Of a DNA stretch of 64,000 nt, positions 24,664-36,334 are shown piece by piece. The DNA lies in NCBI GenBank assembly GCA_015680905.1, contig CM027382.1:9149501-9213500 (forward strand). Direction: 5' to 3'. This DNA is from Coptis chinensis (lineage: Eukaryota; Streptophyta; Magnoliopsida; Ranunculales; Ranunculaceae). A program made the position numbers and the translations under genes. Below the pieces are notes generated by a model, which ran no database searches, was not told the DNA's origin, and saw nothing but the letters and a program-made list of their open reading frames with translations. The stretch's first letter is position 1, and each line of letters begins with the position of its first letter.

Positions 24664-26985
24664 GAGCAGACGATGCGAGCTTTGGCCTTCGAAAGTTCGC
24701 GCCGGGTTTTCGAGCTTCTCCGGGGAGAGACTTGAGAAATCAGAGTATGTTTGCATCTCCGATTCGAAACATCGCTTCAAGAACGATTCGACTCCATTCT
24801 TTTTCTTCTCCTTCCGATATGAATGGAGTGTTGTTGTGCGATTGCTTGGTTATGTTCGGTGGTTATTTTTATTTTTGGCGAAGGCCGGGTGGTTGGGTTT
24901 GCTAAAGGTGGTGGCTGTTTTGGTGGTGCCGTAAGTGTTATTTGTGTAGTGTTGAGTTTGAGCGAAGAGTGTGTGCACCGCCTAGTGCTCTACCGTTGGT
25001 CCTTGTCTTTCCCGGGCGCGCATACCTGGCGTGGTTGCTATGATGGGAAGTCATGAAACTAGTTGTGTTTGTTGAAGTTAGAGTGACGGTGATAATGTTG
25101 AAAGGGGTGACCGAAGCAATACTAAAAGTCTACGTGGTAGTTGTGGAGTGTTAATTTTGTGGTTGCACCTATCCGAAAGCAATTAAGATAAAAAAGAAAT
25201 AATAATAAAAAAGAAATAAAATAATAATAATAATATGTAAATAGTAAATAAATCAATAATAATATTGTGTGTGTGCTTAGGACTTACGCTTTAAAAACCA
25301 AACGGACTTTGGACTAAATGATTTGGGGACCGCACCTAATGCCTAATCCCACGTTTGATTGTGCCGAAAAGCATATATGGGTGGACACCGATTTCCATTT
25401 GCCCTAGCACCACACCTAAAAAAAAATTAAAAAATTAATTACTTAAGTGTTAAATATTTAGTTATAGATTTTTTTTTAGCTCATGTAAATAATTTAGTTG
25501 TTTGTTTATATTTTTTGTAAATGTATTAGTGTAATCAAGCCCTTGAAGGCAAATTCTCAGAACTTATTTGCCTTGTGCCTCATTTCAGCCTCGGTCTCGT
25601 GGGCTTCTATTTGTATGTAATAATTTTCTGAATAATGTGAGTGGCATTGACCCCGAATGTCAACAGATCAATGACCACTCAAGTCATCTTCGACCCAATG
25701 CGTGTAAGCACAACAACTAAAAATGCGTTATCTTTTATCTCTCTCTTGAATCTCCTGTCAACGGGTTATATGCAATTTCCAAACATTTTTTGGCTATTCA
25801 AAAAAAAAATAAAAAAAACAAAAAAAATAAAAAAACAATCAATCTTAACCTATTTTGGAAATGATATGACAGCATGTTTAGAATTAACGAGCATGATTAA
25901 AATTCATTTTTTAATGAATGCTTAATAACTTTGCCAAAATAATGAACTTTGAAAACATGCTTTTATATTGGGTATTTGAATATACTTTAAGGGAATCTCC
26001 TCCATGCTTAAATTTCCTACCATCTCGGTAACTCAAAATGTAGACATACCTAAGCGTAACAAACTTTTACCCTTGCATACAAGAGATAAATCAATCATTT
26101 CCGTTATTGAGACCAATCTTTCAACCGAACATCTTCAAAATGCTAGTTGTCCTATTTTACAAATCTAAGCTTCATGAAGGACACTTTCTAATGCATTTTT
26201 TTTTCTAACCGACCGGGTATGTAAAAATACCATTTTTTTGGGGGTACTCGCTAAACCCCCAAATCTTTCAACTATTACCTAATAGTTGATATAGAAATAT
26301 GACACCCCAGTTTCATCCTGTTTGGGGGTGTGCATAGTCTAGGGGAATCTGACATATCTGGTCTTGGGAATCTGACTTAAAAAGACCCAACATAAAGTCT
26401 TGAGTATCTGACTTTAAATGACTCATTTTCCATTACATTCAAGTAACACCACAATAAGGTAAACCGCTCTTCTATTTTTGAGATAGTTGTAAGCGCGTCG
26501 GTTCCTTAGATCCAAATAACTCGTGTATTTCAATTTAGTACCGATGGGTGGTAAGGTAATGTTTATCAACGACGCTGAGTTTATTTGTTCAACATATTAG
26601 CTGAATAATCAGTATTTGCTAAATCATTCCACCATCTAGGTGCGAATGCCAAGGGTTTCTACAAACCCTTATATTTGATAAAAGTCTTAGGAATCTGAAT
26701 ATAAACGACCTAAATTATTATGTCTATATATGTGTGTGTATTTTGGTTGTTTTTCTTGATTGGTGTGCTATTTTCAATTTTCTTGTTGCATGCATGCTGT
26801 AATTTTTGTTATAGAATTTCAGCCAAATTTTTGCTCACATTTCTCAGGTAATTTCTTTCCCTATCTCTCTTGATACTTTGAGGACAAAGCATCCATCTGT
26901 TTGGGGGGTGGGAGATAAACATTTTGCAAAAATTAGACACTTTCAAGTTATTCATTTTTCTTTCAAAAAAAAAAAAAAAAAAATT

Positions 26986-27034
<49 letters not shown>

Positions 27035-28494
27035 GTTAGTCTTATTTAGTAATAAAGGTCTTGTTTCCTTTTATATGATGAAAATTGTCTAGAAATCTCA
27101 CATTAGCATTAGAATTAGGATTGGTTTTAGAAACTTATGTTAATAATGCTTGTAATAGTTTTATATCTTTTCATGAATATTCATGCAATGAGTGTCAATG
27201 ATCAGACATAGCAATAATTTTTGGGACTCTTGGTTAGAATACTTAAATTCCAAATCAAAGTGAGAATCTAGCCAAAAGCCTCAACATAAGTGTATCGAAA
27301 GTAATGACTCAAGGATGAAGCAATTTCGGTAGAAAAAAATCACACGTCCACTTGCTTGATCACTATACCATATCCTGAGAATTTAGGCATTCTTTGGACC
27401 GATATAGCCAAATAAAAAATATATATACAAACCAAAAAACTATATTTTCCCTAGTTTTCCCCGTTGAGCCTTTTATATTATCCATTTCATTTTTCAACCA
27501 TTATTTCCTTACCCATATCCATATATGATGAGTTTGAGAAATATGATGAAGAGCATAAAAGAGAAGAGAAAGACCTATACAAATACGAAAAAAATTTTTC
27601 TCGGTTGGCCGATTGATGAATCTAGTAGCTGTGTCAAAACCAAGAAAAAAATAAATTCCATGAAAGAAAAAAATAATAATAATAAAAAAAAATCAAAGTT
27701 ATTAACTCCAAAAATAAAATCAAATGGAGTAGAAAAGCCAAAAAGGGCGAAGTATGGAACAGTTTTGAAACAGAAGAACACTAGGTTTTCTCCAGTAATT
27801 ATTTGAAGACCATATTTTCTCTAACTCATTGTTTTGTTATCCATTCCATTCCTTCTAAACCATTTCCTAAGCCCCGTAATACATAATAAAAGTCCTCTAG
27901 CTCAATTAGGATAGGTTAGTGCGATAGTAAGTGGTAGACGTGATTGATCGACCTCGGCTTCCGACGTCATTGAGAATGTGAGGAAACGTGTGCCCACTGC
28001 ACACTGGAGTAAGCAAAACTTGAGTGAAAAATATGAGAGAATTTGTGTTTCGACACATACCTGTGAGAACCTACTTAAGGACGCTCTCCAAAGGATCCGA
28101 ACGGCCCCCGCTTGTACATTTCATTGTAAAGTTCACTGCATACATATTCATATGTAGATGTTTTGATTATTGTACATTTATTAACGTAGGTTTCAAAGGA
28201 ATTAATCTGCGTTCCCCGCTAGTGAGACATATAGATATCTGATATCTAATTTAGGGAACAAACTTTTGTTACTGAGTCGTTGTAGTATAGGTGAAGTTTG
28301 TGGGTATCTTCTTCGGAAAACTCTCTCCGCGAGGCTAAAACTCGGTCCACTAGGGAATTCCTAGTGGTTTAAGGCCTTGTTGCATATGGTCAATGCAATC
28401 GCGACTCTGTGAAATGAGAATTAGCTTAGGACTACACATTTTGGCAACTTATCCTGTTTTAGTGTCTCTTCTTCGCGAGGACAAACAAAGTCTT

Positions 28495-28508
28495 TGTTTG
28501 GGGGTGGT
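28495..28508 (+). other. Polypurine tract of the family 3 element
   Basis: TTTGGGGGTGGT immediately precedes the LTR start TGATAAGTACC. Equivalent tracts precede the family 2 LTRs at 32587 and 40424. Confidence 0.6.
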
Positions 28509-29802
28509 TGATAAGTACCCAAAATTGTGTTTTAAACCCCGCAGAGACATTACATTTTGGGTCAATTATGTGTTTAATAAATGTAAATTAATTGTATTTT
28601 TATGTTTTCCACGGGTTTTCGATAGTCAACGATAAAATACACACAGAACCTGCGTTTTAGCATGAAATACAGCCGAATAAAGCTTGAACTTGAAATCTTC
28701 AGTATCAGCTCATTTAAAGCTCATGGACTCAGAGAACCATGAAACAAGTTGAAGAATCCAAACTTGAGTTCCTGAGCTAGTGAAGGAGTCATGTTCGGGT
28801 CAAGACTTGGTCAAACTGACTTGTAAACAAAATCCAAAATCGGGGAGAAAGTTCAAATGGTGACATCTTTCGTCTCCTAACTCCGATTGAAGCATATGAC
28901 CTGTCAAAATGATCAGCACAGAAAACTCTACACAACGGTATATTGCTTTTACAAAATGGGCGTATGGTTTGAAATCAGAGATAAAGCCAAGCACGTCACT
29001 ATTCATCGAAGACGACGTAGATATTTTAGATATTTTATTATTTAACTTTTTGTAAAGTCAAAAGATGAATAGTTCCGAATAGTGTCAAATAATGTTGAAT
29101 AGTGTCAAATAGTGATTACTATTCCTTAAAGTCAAAAAGTTGAATAGTGATCAAATCTCAGTCGTTGGATCAGATTTCTGAGATTCGATCACGACCGTCC
29201 ATTCAACTATAAATAGAAGGGTCTAGTTTTAGTTTTTCTCATGGAATGGTTAGCATTCCATCAGTAGGAGTAGAGTAGTTTACTGCTTTCCTAGTGTAAT
29301 GAAGAATTTAATTTTCAGTTTTAATTAAAATATTTTAATTCAGTTTTTTATTTTTCATTAATTAGAATAAAACTTTAGTTATGTGATCTCAGGAGCGTAA
29401 ACTCACCGAAAGTGAGAATTATATCCGTTTGGGGAGTTAATAAAACTCATGTGAGGGAAAAACAATTGTTGTTGGTTTGGTAGGTTATTAGGAAGAACAA
29501 CTAGCTCTACATCCTATCCCAAAATGATAGTTGGTGTAGTGTCTAGTTAGGAATCAAAGCAATGAGCTTAGAGATAAGTCATTGCTTAGTTCCACTTGCT
29601 AGCATGTGTGAGCTCTTAAGTGAGCCATACATGCTAGGGATCAAGTTTTCTTCCATATTAGACTTGTCTATGAGTTCTAGGAAGAATAAAATGAACTTAT
29701 CAAACAACAAAACTTATTAAAATCATTGAGATGAAATATTTTGCAATTTTATTGAAATGTGAACGAAATGACAAACCCGACCGCTGTTTTACAGTCAGAT
29801 CA
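28509..29802 (+). repeat. Family 3 LTR, 3' copy
   Basis: This runs from TGATAAGTACCC to AGTCAGATCA, about 1.3 kb. The first 100 bp resemble the start of the family 2 LTR, the middle (28680-29400) is specific to this family, and the last 350 bp again resemble family 2 and match 23158-23464. A TATA-like CTATAAATAG lies at 29208-29217. Confidence 0.7.
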
Positions 29803-29829
29803 ATGATATTAGCTTCCAACTCTAAGTGG
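29803..29829. other. Rearrangement scar between LTR and ORF B
   Basis: A 12-nt inverted piece of the family 2 LTR end (TGATATTAGCTT) is followed by a direct piece (AACTCTAAGTGGT), then by ORF B sequence. The normal ORF B start codon region is missing. Confidence 0.5.
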
Positions 29830-30817
29830 TTTCATCAAACACAGCATCTTCATCATCCATGGTCCCTCCCAAAATCATTCCTGAGCAATCCTTTCAGTCT
29901 ATGATGGATTCCAATGCCTATGGCCATCTCTTCCATGATTACATCACAAACATTGGGTGGTCTTCCCTAATTCTTCAACCTGACCAAACATATTCTCCAA
30001 GTTTGGCTGCATACTTTTATGCTAATATGGATGACACACCAAGCATTCAACCATGCAAGCATGGTTTCTACTTAGACGGATTCACAATCCGAAGTTGGTG
30101 ACACACCTCATATCTTTTTGAACAACAACTTGCTCTAACTTTGGACCTTCCATATCCGCGAACCTCGCCGTGATCTTGGCGGTACATCTTTCATAATTCT
30201 TACCGTTCTTTTTGGTGGCAAGCATTTCGCGACTCTTATGGTGATGGTCTTGAGATCAAACGAAGGAGATGGCCATGTGCCATGGCGCAACATCACCATT
30301 CCATTAGTAAAGCATGACCATGAACATGGGGACTGCCATGTTATTTGTACTCCTAAACATTATGGGAGATTGGCATTTTTCTACCGCCAATGAGGCGCTT
30401 CGCGTTGTATTCAGTGCACTAGCTCAGGGTCATGCATTATTTAATATTTTAGGTTGTGTTGTCTCCGGCTGAAACGAGCTCGCACTTTTCAGGATAAGTA
30501 TATACTTTTACCACCACCGCTTGCGAATCATGAAGACACATTTCCACGGTTTGCGGCTACTTTTCATGACTGGGTCAAGGTGGATTCCATGTGCCCAAAA
30601 AACGTAATCATTCGCTCATTAAGGTTTCGCAATGGAAGGCCCCTTTCGATACGAGGCATGTTCGATGTTACCCAAAGGACTAAAAAGATGAAGACCAATT
30701 TGGGGAATCCGGAGACAAAGAATGGGCAGAAATTTGGCGCACTAGAGGAGATGTGATGCTAAGGAAATGCATTTCCTTAAAGAGGGCTTGAGACCTCACG
30801 TCTTCTTTGGATGGTAA
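29830..30817 (+). pseudogene. ORF B, truncated family 2 copy
   Basis: This is almost the same sequence as 37651-38649 but lacks its ATG: the N-terminus is joined to LTR sequence, leaving a first in-frame methionine at 29859 (MVPPKIIPEQ). It keeps GWSSLILQPDQ, YSPSLAAYF, FYLDGF, and after frameshifts the FPRFAATFHDWVKVDSMCP block. Differences from the other copy are clustered small indels in GC-rich patches, for example near 30160-30185 and 30380-30420. Confidence 0.65.
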
Positions 30818-32586
30818 ACTTGAGTTTGCCATTGTACATATATCTAGCTAAACCTTTTGTTTGGTGTGCTATTGTTTTTCATGTTTCATATCTTTGTGGG
30901 TTTATTATATCGTGTGCTATGTTTAGTGTGCTATTGAACATTTTCTTGTTCTTTCGAATAATATATTATGATCTCCAACCCTCCGGTTCGGCAATCTAGC
31001 CCTAATTTTGCTCACGGTTCTCAGGTACTTTCTCTCTTTAATTATTGATCCTTCGAGGACTAAGCATCATTCTGTTTGGGGGTGCTTTAAACCTATAGCA
31101 AGAATTAGGCATCTTGTAGCCTATATATAGTTTTTATTTTCATATTAATAATTGTACTTAGTGACAAAGTCTTGTTTCCTTTTCAATGATGAAAATTGTC
31201 TAGAAATCTCACATTAGTATCCGAATTAGGATTTGTTTTTAAGAAATTTTAGATAATACGTACGCAATAGTTTTATACATCTTTTCATGAATATTCATGT
31301 ACTGAGTATCATTGATTGTACATAGCAGTAAGTTTCTGGAAACAACGGTTAGTTACTTAAACTATAAATCCTGTGAGAATCTAACCAAAAGCCTTGATAT
31401 GAGTGATTTGTGTGTGATGACACAGAGGAGTAGTTTTTCCGATTAGAGGAAATTACGCATCTACTTACTTGATCACCACCCGAACCCTAGGCGAGAATTT
31501 AGGCCTTCTTTGGATCGACATAGCTAAAAATTCTTACCTGTTACAAATATTACCGCTAGTCACTCCACTGAACCTTTCATCAAACCTTTCACTTTCACCA
31601 CAAAAATTCCTTACCCATCTATTAAACCAAATAAAAGAACCTACCTAAGTGATGAGTATGAGAAATAGGATGAAATGTGGAAAGAATAAAGAGAAAGACT
31701 TGTCCCAAATATAAGTCAGTTACTTGCTTCAGAAAAGGAAAATAGAATCATGTTCTTAAGCCTTAAAAAAAAAAAAAAAAAATCCTTAGTATCCAGAGGC
31801 TTAAGAACAAGGTTGGAAAAACTCGGTTAGAAGAAGGAAAGGAAAAAGGATTTCTAGTATAAATATATGAAGACCCTATTCTCTCATACTCGTAAATTTT
31901 GATTATCCATTTCCATTTTCTTGTACACTATCACCTAAGCCCCACAATACCTAATAAAGACCTCTAGCTCAATTAGGAGTAGGTTGGTGTGATAATAAGT
32001 AGTAGACGTGATTGATCGACATCGGCTCCTCTGACTGTCATTGAGATGTAAGGAAACGTGTGCCCACCGCATTAATCGGAGTTAACAAAACCTGAGTGGA
32101 AAAATTTTGAGTGAATATGTGTTTCAACACATACCCAGTGAGAACCCATTTAGGTATGCTCTCCAAGGATCGAAAACAACCCGCTAGTATATTTCAATGA
32201 AAAGTTCAACTGCATGAATAATCATATGTAGATGTTTTAATTATTGAATACATATTAACTTGAGTTTCAAAGAAATAAATCCTCGTTCCCCCGCTAAGGA
32301 GATGTATGGATATCCGAGATTAATTTAGGAAACAAGTTTACATCATCGAAGTCGTTGTAGTATATAAATAAAGTTTGTGAGTATCTTTTTCTCGAAAACT
32401 CTCTCGAGGCTATAACTCGATCCACTAGGGAATTCCTAGTGGTTTAAGGCCTTGTTGCATATGGTCAATGCAATCGCACTCTCTAAAACGAGAATTAGTT
32501 TTAGACTACATATTTTTGGCCACTTATCTATTTTAGTGTCTCTTCTTTGCTTCGGAGGACAAGCAAAGTCTTTGTTGGGGGTAGTG
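30818..32586 (+). other. 3' noncoding region of the truncated family 2 unit
   Basis: This is about 1.77 kb nearly identical to 38650-40423. It includes an A-tract near 31768 and ends with a purine tract TTGTTGGGGGTAGTG before the LTR at 32587. No gene is supported. Confidence 0.75.
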
Positions 32587-33356
32587 TGATAAGCACCCAA
32601 AAGTGTATTATGAAACCCCATTGAGACATATAAATTTGGTTCATTATGTGTTTAATAATCATGAAATAAATATGTTTTCATACTTTTGCAGGTATTTGCA
32701 GTAAACATGGAAATATTGGTTAAACCTGCAATAAAGCATGATTCACGGCGTTATATGAATTCTCCCAAATCCACGTTGAAGCATCAAACTTCCAAAGCTC
32801 CTACCTCTCGAACCAAGACTCCGAATGCGACAAGAGAGCTGCTCAGACAATCAGGGCGATGAACTCTACGCATAGGCGGGAAGTTGTAAAACTGCCCAAA
32901 ATACCGGATCGCCATCGATCGACTTACATGGACCCACTATCTTGGGGCCACAAGATTGGATGAGTCATCAATCATGGAGCATGTCAAGACAAAGATAACA
33001 AATTATTGGTGCAAAGTTGACACCTTGCATGTAATAAATTAGATTAGGTGTTAATAGTGAGAAAAAGGCAAGGTGTCACTTTGTTTTAATGTGGTAGATA
33101 AAAATGAATCAATGTGGTTTGATAATTCACGTGGGAGGAAATGAGATTTCTCTCAAATGGAGAAGAAATTAGACAAAGGTGGGGGATACTCCATTTACTC
33201 CCTTGACTTATTTTCCTCACATGGCATTATTTTAGTTCCTTAGTGAAAATGAGAAGTGAGTTTTTTTTTATTTTGCAAAAAGCTTGTAATAGTTTTAATG
33301 GAGGAACACTTGTTCTTCTAGTTCTTCTAGAAATATATAAGTGAGTTTGGTTGTGG

Positions 33357-33422
<66 letters not shown>

Positions 33423-34075
33423 TTGAGTTTTTAGTAGTTCATAAGTCCTTGTCCCAAGGATCATGAGCTAACTTCCCTTTTGGGGAGTTAATCCAACTCA
33501 TGTGAGGGAAAAACATTGGTTGTGAGTTTGGTAGGTTTTTAGGATAAACAACTAACACTACATCCTATCCCAAAATGATAGTTGGTGTAGTGTCTAGTTA
33601 GAAATCAAACAATGAGCTTAGAGATAAGTCATTGTTTGGTTTCACTTGCTAGCATGTATGAGCTCTTAAGTGAACCATGCATGCTAGGGATCAATTATAT
33701 TTTTCCGTTAGGGACTTGTCTATGAGTTTAGGAAGAATAAAACCTATTTCAAATCAACACTAATGGTAGCTCACATGAGGAGGATTAACTCTCCAACTTC
33801 TCTTCCAAATTTCTATTTTTAGTATCAAGTGCATGTTTTCAACTTAATGTTTTCTTAATGTTTAAGTAGGAATGATAAAAATCTAGCATTTATAATAGAC
33901 CCTTACTCCTTAGTTCCCTTATTGTAACATCCAATTTGTAGTTGTTCTATACTTTAGGTAGTTCGAATCCTTATTCTAACTCTACTCAACAAATATCGTG
34001 AGTAAGGAACCTTGATTTCTTTTGCTTCAATTTAGAGAGTTCAAAACTCTAAGTGGTCGTAAAAAGCTAATATCA
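32587..34075 (+). repeat. Family 2 LTR, copy 2 (shared middle LTR)
   Basis: This 1489-bp LTR is preceded by a polypurine tract, so it is the 3' LTR of the unit ending at 32586. It is followed immediately by ORF A1, so it also serves as 5' LTR of the next unit. Its CT microsatellite (33358-33415) is the longest of the three copies. It ends GCTAATATCA. Confidence 0.88.
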
Positions 34076-34076
34076 A

Positions 34077-35145
34077 ATGGCACGAAGACGAATTACAGTC
34101 GAGAGAAATTTCGAAAATCTATATAATTCCGGGATGTTTCACCCATTTTTTGATGAGGAAATTGAAAGTAGAGAGTGGGAATATCTTTTGCATCGAATCC
34201 CAGCTCAATATTCCGAAGATTTGGTGTTGAAATTTTATAACAATGGAGGTTTCGGGTGGTAATTTTGGATTACGGCGGATGGGATGGAGCGTGAACTCAC
34301 GCTGGAGTTGATTTTGAATACCGCAGAGATACCGATTAACTTTCGGATAGCCGATAACTGTTATTGTCGAGAGTATCCGACCGAGGGATTTGATGTTTGA
34401 CACGCTTCTCGGGGAGTACAACATCGCTCGAATGCGTGTACCCAAAGATTCGCCGGGCGTAACCAATTAGCCGTCACTCAATGGTTGGCGACAACGCGTC
34501 ATTGGAACTTCAAAGACGCGTCGACGTGAACAAGACTTTCTTGCACCTCGCTGTGGATCCTACAGAGAGGAAGCACACTTTCTGTATGGTCCATTTCACG
34601 GGCCATATTCTTACGACCGCGATCAAATAGGTCAGCTCCTCTTGTTTGTACTTGTTACTCGGCTTATGCTTAATTTAGGGTTCCATCTTTGCTCGCCTTT
34701 CATTGAAACAAGGGCTTTCGAGAATTTTGGAATTTTTGAGACTTGTGTTTTGGACCATTGGGACCCAAGAGTAGCTAGAGATGACATTGAGCATGATAAC
34801 GCACCTCCTCCTCCGCCTTCACCACCGTGATCGCTTTTTAACGAAGATACCATGCACCCGAATAAATACTCCTATGGATGCCTTGAGGAACATGAATTCT
34901 AGTATGCGCAGGATGTTTCTTCGCCAGGAAGAGATGATTACTTCTGAATGAATTCCAAAGAAGAAATGAGAAATCGCCAAGGCCAATTCAGAGAATGATG
35001 ATGGCTAATCGGAAGCAATTCCAAGATCGATTCTTTCTGGTCTATAGGCCACATTCCTGCCCAGTCAACTCAGCCTGAAGTTCGTCGTGGCCGAAGACGT
35101 AGAAACCCGGGTTCATCTTCTGCTAACCCGGAAGATTCCCAGTAG
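34077..35145 (+). pseudogene. ORF A1, family 2 copy, decayed
   Basis: The ATG lies one base after the LTR end. The N-terminus MARRRITVERNFENLYNSG, then EWEYLLHRIP and YSEDLVLKFYNNGG, aligns with ORF A2 and with the family 1 ORF A. A stop follows at about codon 62, after which WITADGMERELTLELILNTAE continues the similarity. The far C-terminus RRGRRRRNPGSSS before a TAG at 35143-35145 matches the basic, serine-rich tail of the family 1 ORF A. Several frame changes lie between. Length, when read across breaks, is about 355 codons. Confidence 0.6.
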
Positions 35146-35359
35146 CTGTTTATTTTCTTTGGTTTAAAAATGACTATGTCATTTATTTCCCTAATGCATC
35201 GCATTTTTATTTTTTAGTGCTAAATTATTATATATCGGTTGATTTCTCATAATTTTGTATCTCCAGACGGTTTAAATGAGAAATTATTTATGTTATGCGA
35301 ATATAGTACTTTCAAAAATATGAGTTTGCTCCTTAATTCATTGGGCCTACTCTCACAAG

Positions 35360-35413
35360 CCCAACGGTCAGAACCCAACGGACTGATCCAAACGGTCACA
35401 TGCCCAACGGTCA
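35360..35413 (+). promoter_or_regulatory. Four tandem MSA-like (AACGG) motifs
   Basis: CCCAACGGTCA at 35360-35370 and again at 35403-35413 both match the mitosis-specific activator consensus YCYAACGGYYA exactly. CCCAACGGACT (35374) and TCCAAACGGTCA (35387) are near matches. The four start 14-15 nt apart, a little over one helical turn. In plants MSA elements bind three-repeat MYB (MYB3R) proteins and drive G2/M transcription. Here they stand just upstream of a TATA box. Confidence 0.6.
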
Positions 35414-35422
35414 GAAACCAAG

Positions 35423-35431
35423 TTATAAATA
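35423..35431 (+). promoter_or_regulatory. TATA box upstream of the micro-ORF
   Basis: TTATAAATA lies 9 nt after the last MSA-like motif. It is followed by a CT-rich leader of about 60-80 nt and an ATG in AACAATGAA context at 35515. Confidence 0.6.
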
Positions 35432-35514
35432 CAACTCTCCTTTCCTTTTTCACTCATTCCCTTCTCTCAATCTTCACAACTTCTTCTTCACAAATTTTTA
35501 ATTTCTTGACAACA

Positions 35515-35634
35515 ATGAATAAACTAGAGCGATGGGAAAAGGAGCAACGCGAATGGGCTATCACATTAATTGTGATGACAGTGTTTATCATCATTCTCTT
35601 GTCACTCATGCATAACACGATGCAGCATAACTAG
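35515..35634 (+). CDS. 39-residue single-pass membrane peptide, unknown
   Basis: The ORF encodes a charged N-terminus (MNKLERWEKEQRE) followed by a hydrophobic segment of about 20 residues (positions 14-33, WAITLIVMTVFIIILLSLMH) and a short polar end, stop TAG. No family is recognised. A promoter-like array of MSA-type motifs, a TATA box and a CT-rich leader precede it, so it looks like a self-contained transcription unit inside the retroelement, between the two ORF A copies. A longer upstream in-frame reading (from 35239) is possible but would cross the promoter. Whether it is translated is unknown; no second copy is in the window. Confidence 0.45.
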   Translation: MNKLERWEKEQREWAITLIVMTVFIIILLSLMHNTMQHN

Positions 35635-36267
35635 ATCTATGTAACCGTTTTTTTTTTTTTTTTTTTTTTCTGATTTTCATTTTGTATATTAGTATGGTGT
35701 GTTAAATAATTCTCACACATTTGTATGCGGGTTTCATTATTAAATGGAGAAGTTCCGTATTAATTAGTTGTGTCTATTAGTTGTCTTTTTAGTCTCGTCT
35801 CTAATATATATAATAATAAAAAAAAAATTATAAAAAAAAAATAAAAACAATAAAAATAATAAAAAAAAAAATATATATATATATAATAATAATAATAAGT
35901 AAATAAATAAGCAAACCATAACAACGAAAGGCCATCCAAAAATTCAACGAAATAATTAATGGATACACATAGTGTTAAGAGAAAATCGCGCACGCTACAA
36001 GGTACACATAACACTTGTCACACATGCAGCTCGATTATTCTATCCATATTCTATTACTGAGTTATGATCATCATTTCTGAAATTACGTGTAAGTCTAACT
36101 ACCCTGTGAAACTTTCCTCCGTATTTTCTAAACATTAAACCATCTCATTAATTGTATTTGGATATCTGACATGACAAAAGACTTCTTGTGGATCCCCTAT
36201 GATCTTTGTTCATAATCACATGGGTCATTAAATACACTTGGACTCAGATTGGTATAGCCTCATAGAT

Positions 36268-36276
36268 TGCCTATAA
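36268..36276 (+). promoter_or_regulatory. TATA box upstream of ORF A2
   Basis: The sequence GCCTATAAATC sits about 65 nt upstream of the ORF A2 ATG, followed by a CT-rich leader. It suggests an internal promoter for ORF A2. Confidence 0.5.
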
Positions 36277-36334
36277 ATCTCTTCTTTTTAAAGCCATTCT
36301 TATTCATACAATTTTCACTATCCTTCCCTCAGCA

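Larger units (their letters stand above)
23465..28508 (+). mobile_element. Internal region of a family 3 element, noncoding
   Basis: This lies between family 3 LTR sequences. The right 1.8 kb (about 26700-28508) is homologous to the 3' noncoding regions at 30990-32586 and 38800-40423, including TTTGGGGG before the 3' LTR. The left part has two long A-runs (23573-23596, 23632-23653), a CT-rich stretch and GGT-rich sequence. I see no gag, pol, ORF A or ORF B. A long minus-strand open frame at 23622-24311 is low-complexity and I do not support it as a gene. A very long A-tract lies at 26966-27032. Confidence 0.6.

Noticed and set aside
27525-27806. 93-codon Lys-rich ORF
   Set aside because: The homologous regions at 31650 and 39480 in the other elements do not keep the frame, so it is noncoding retroelement DNA.
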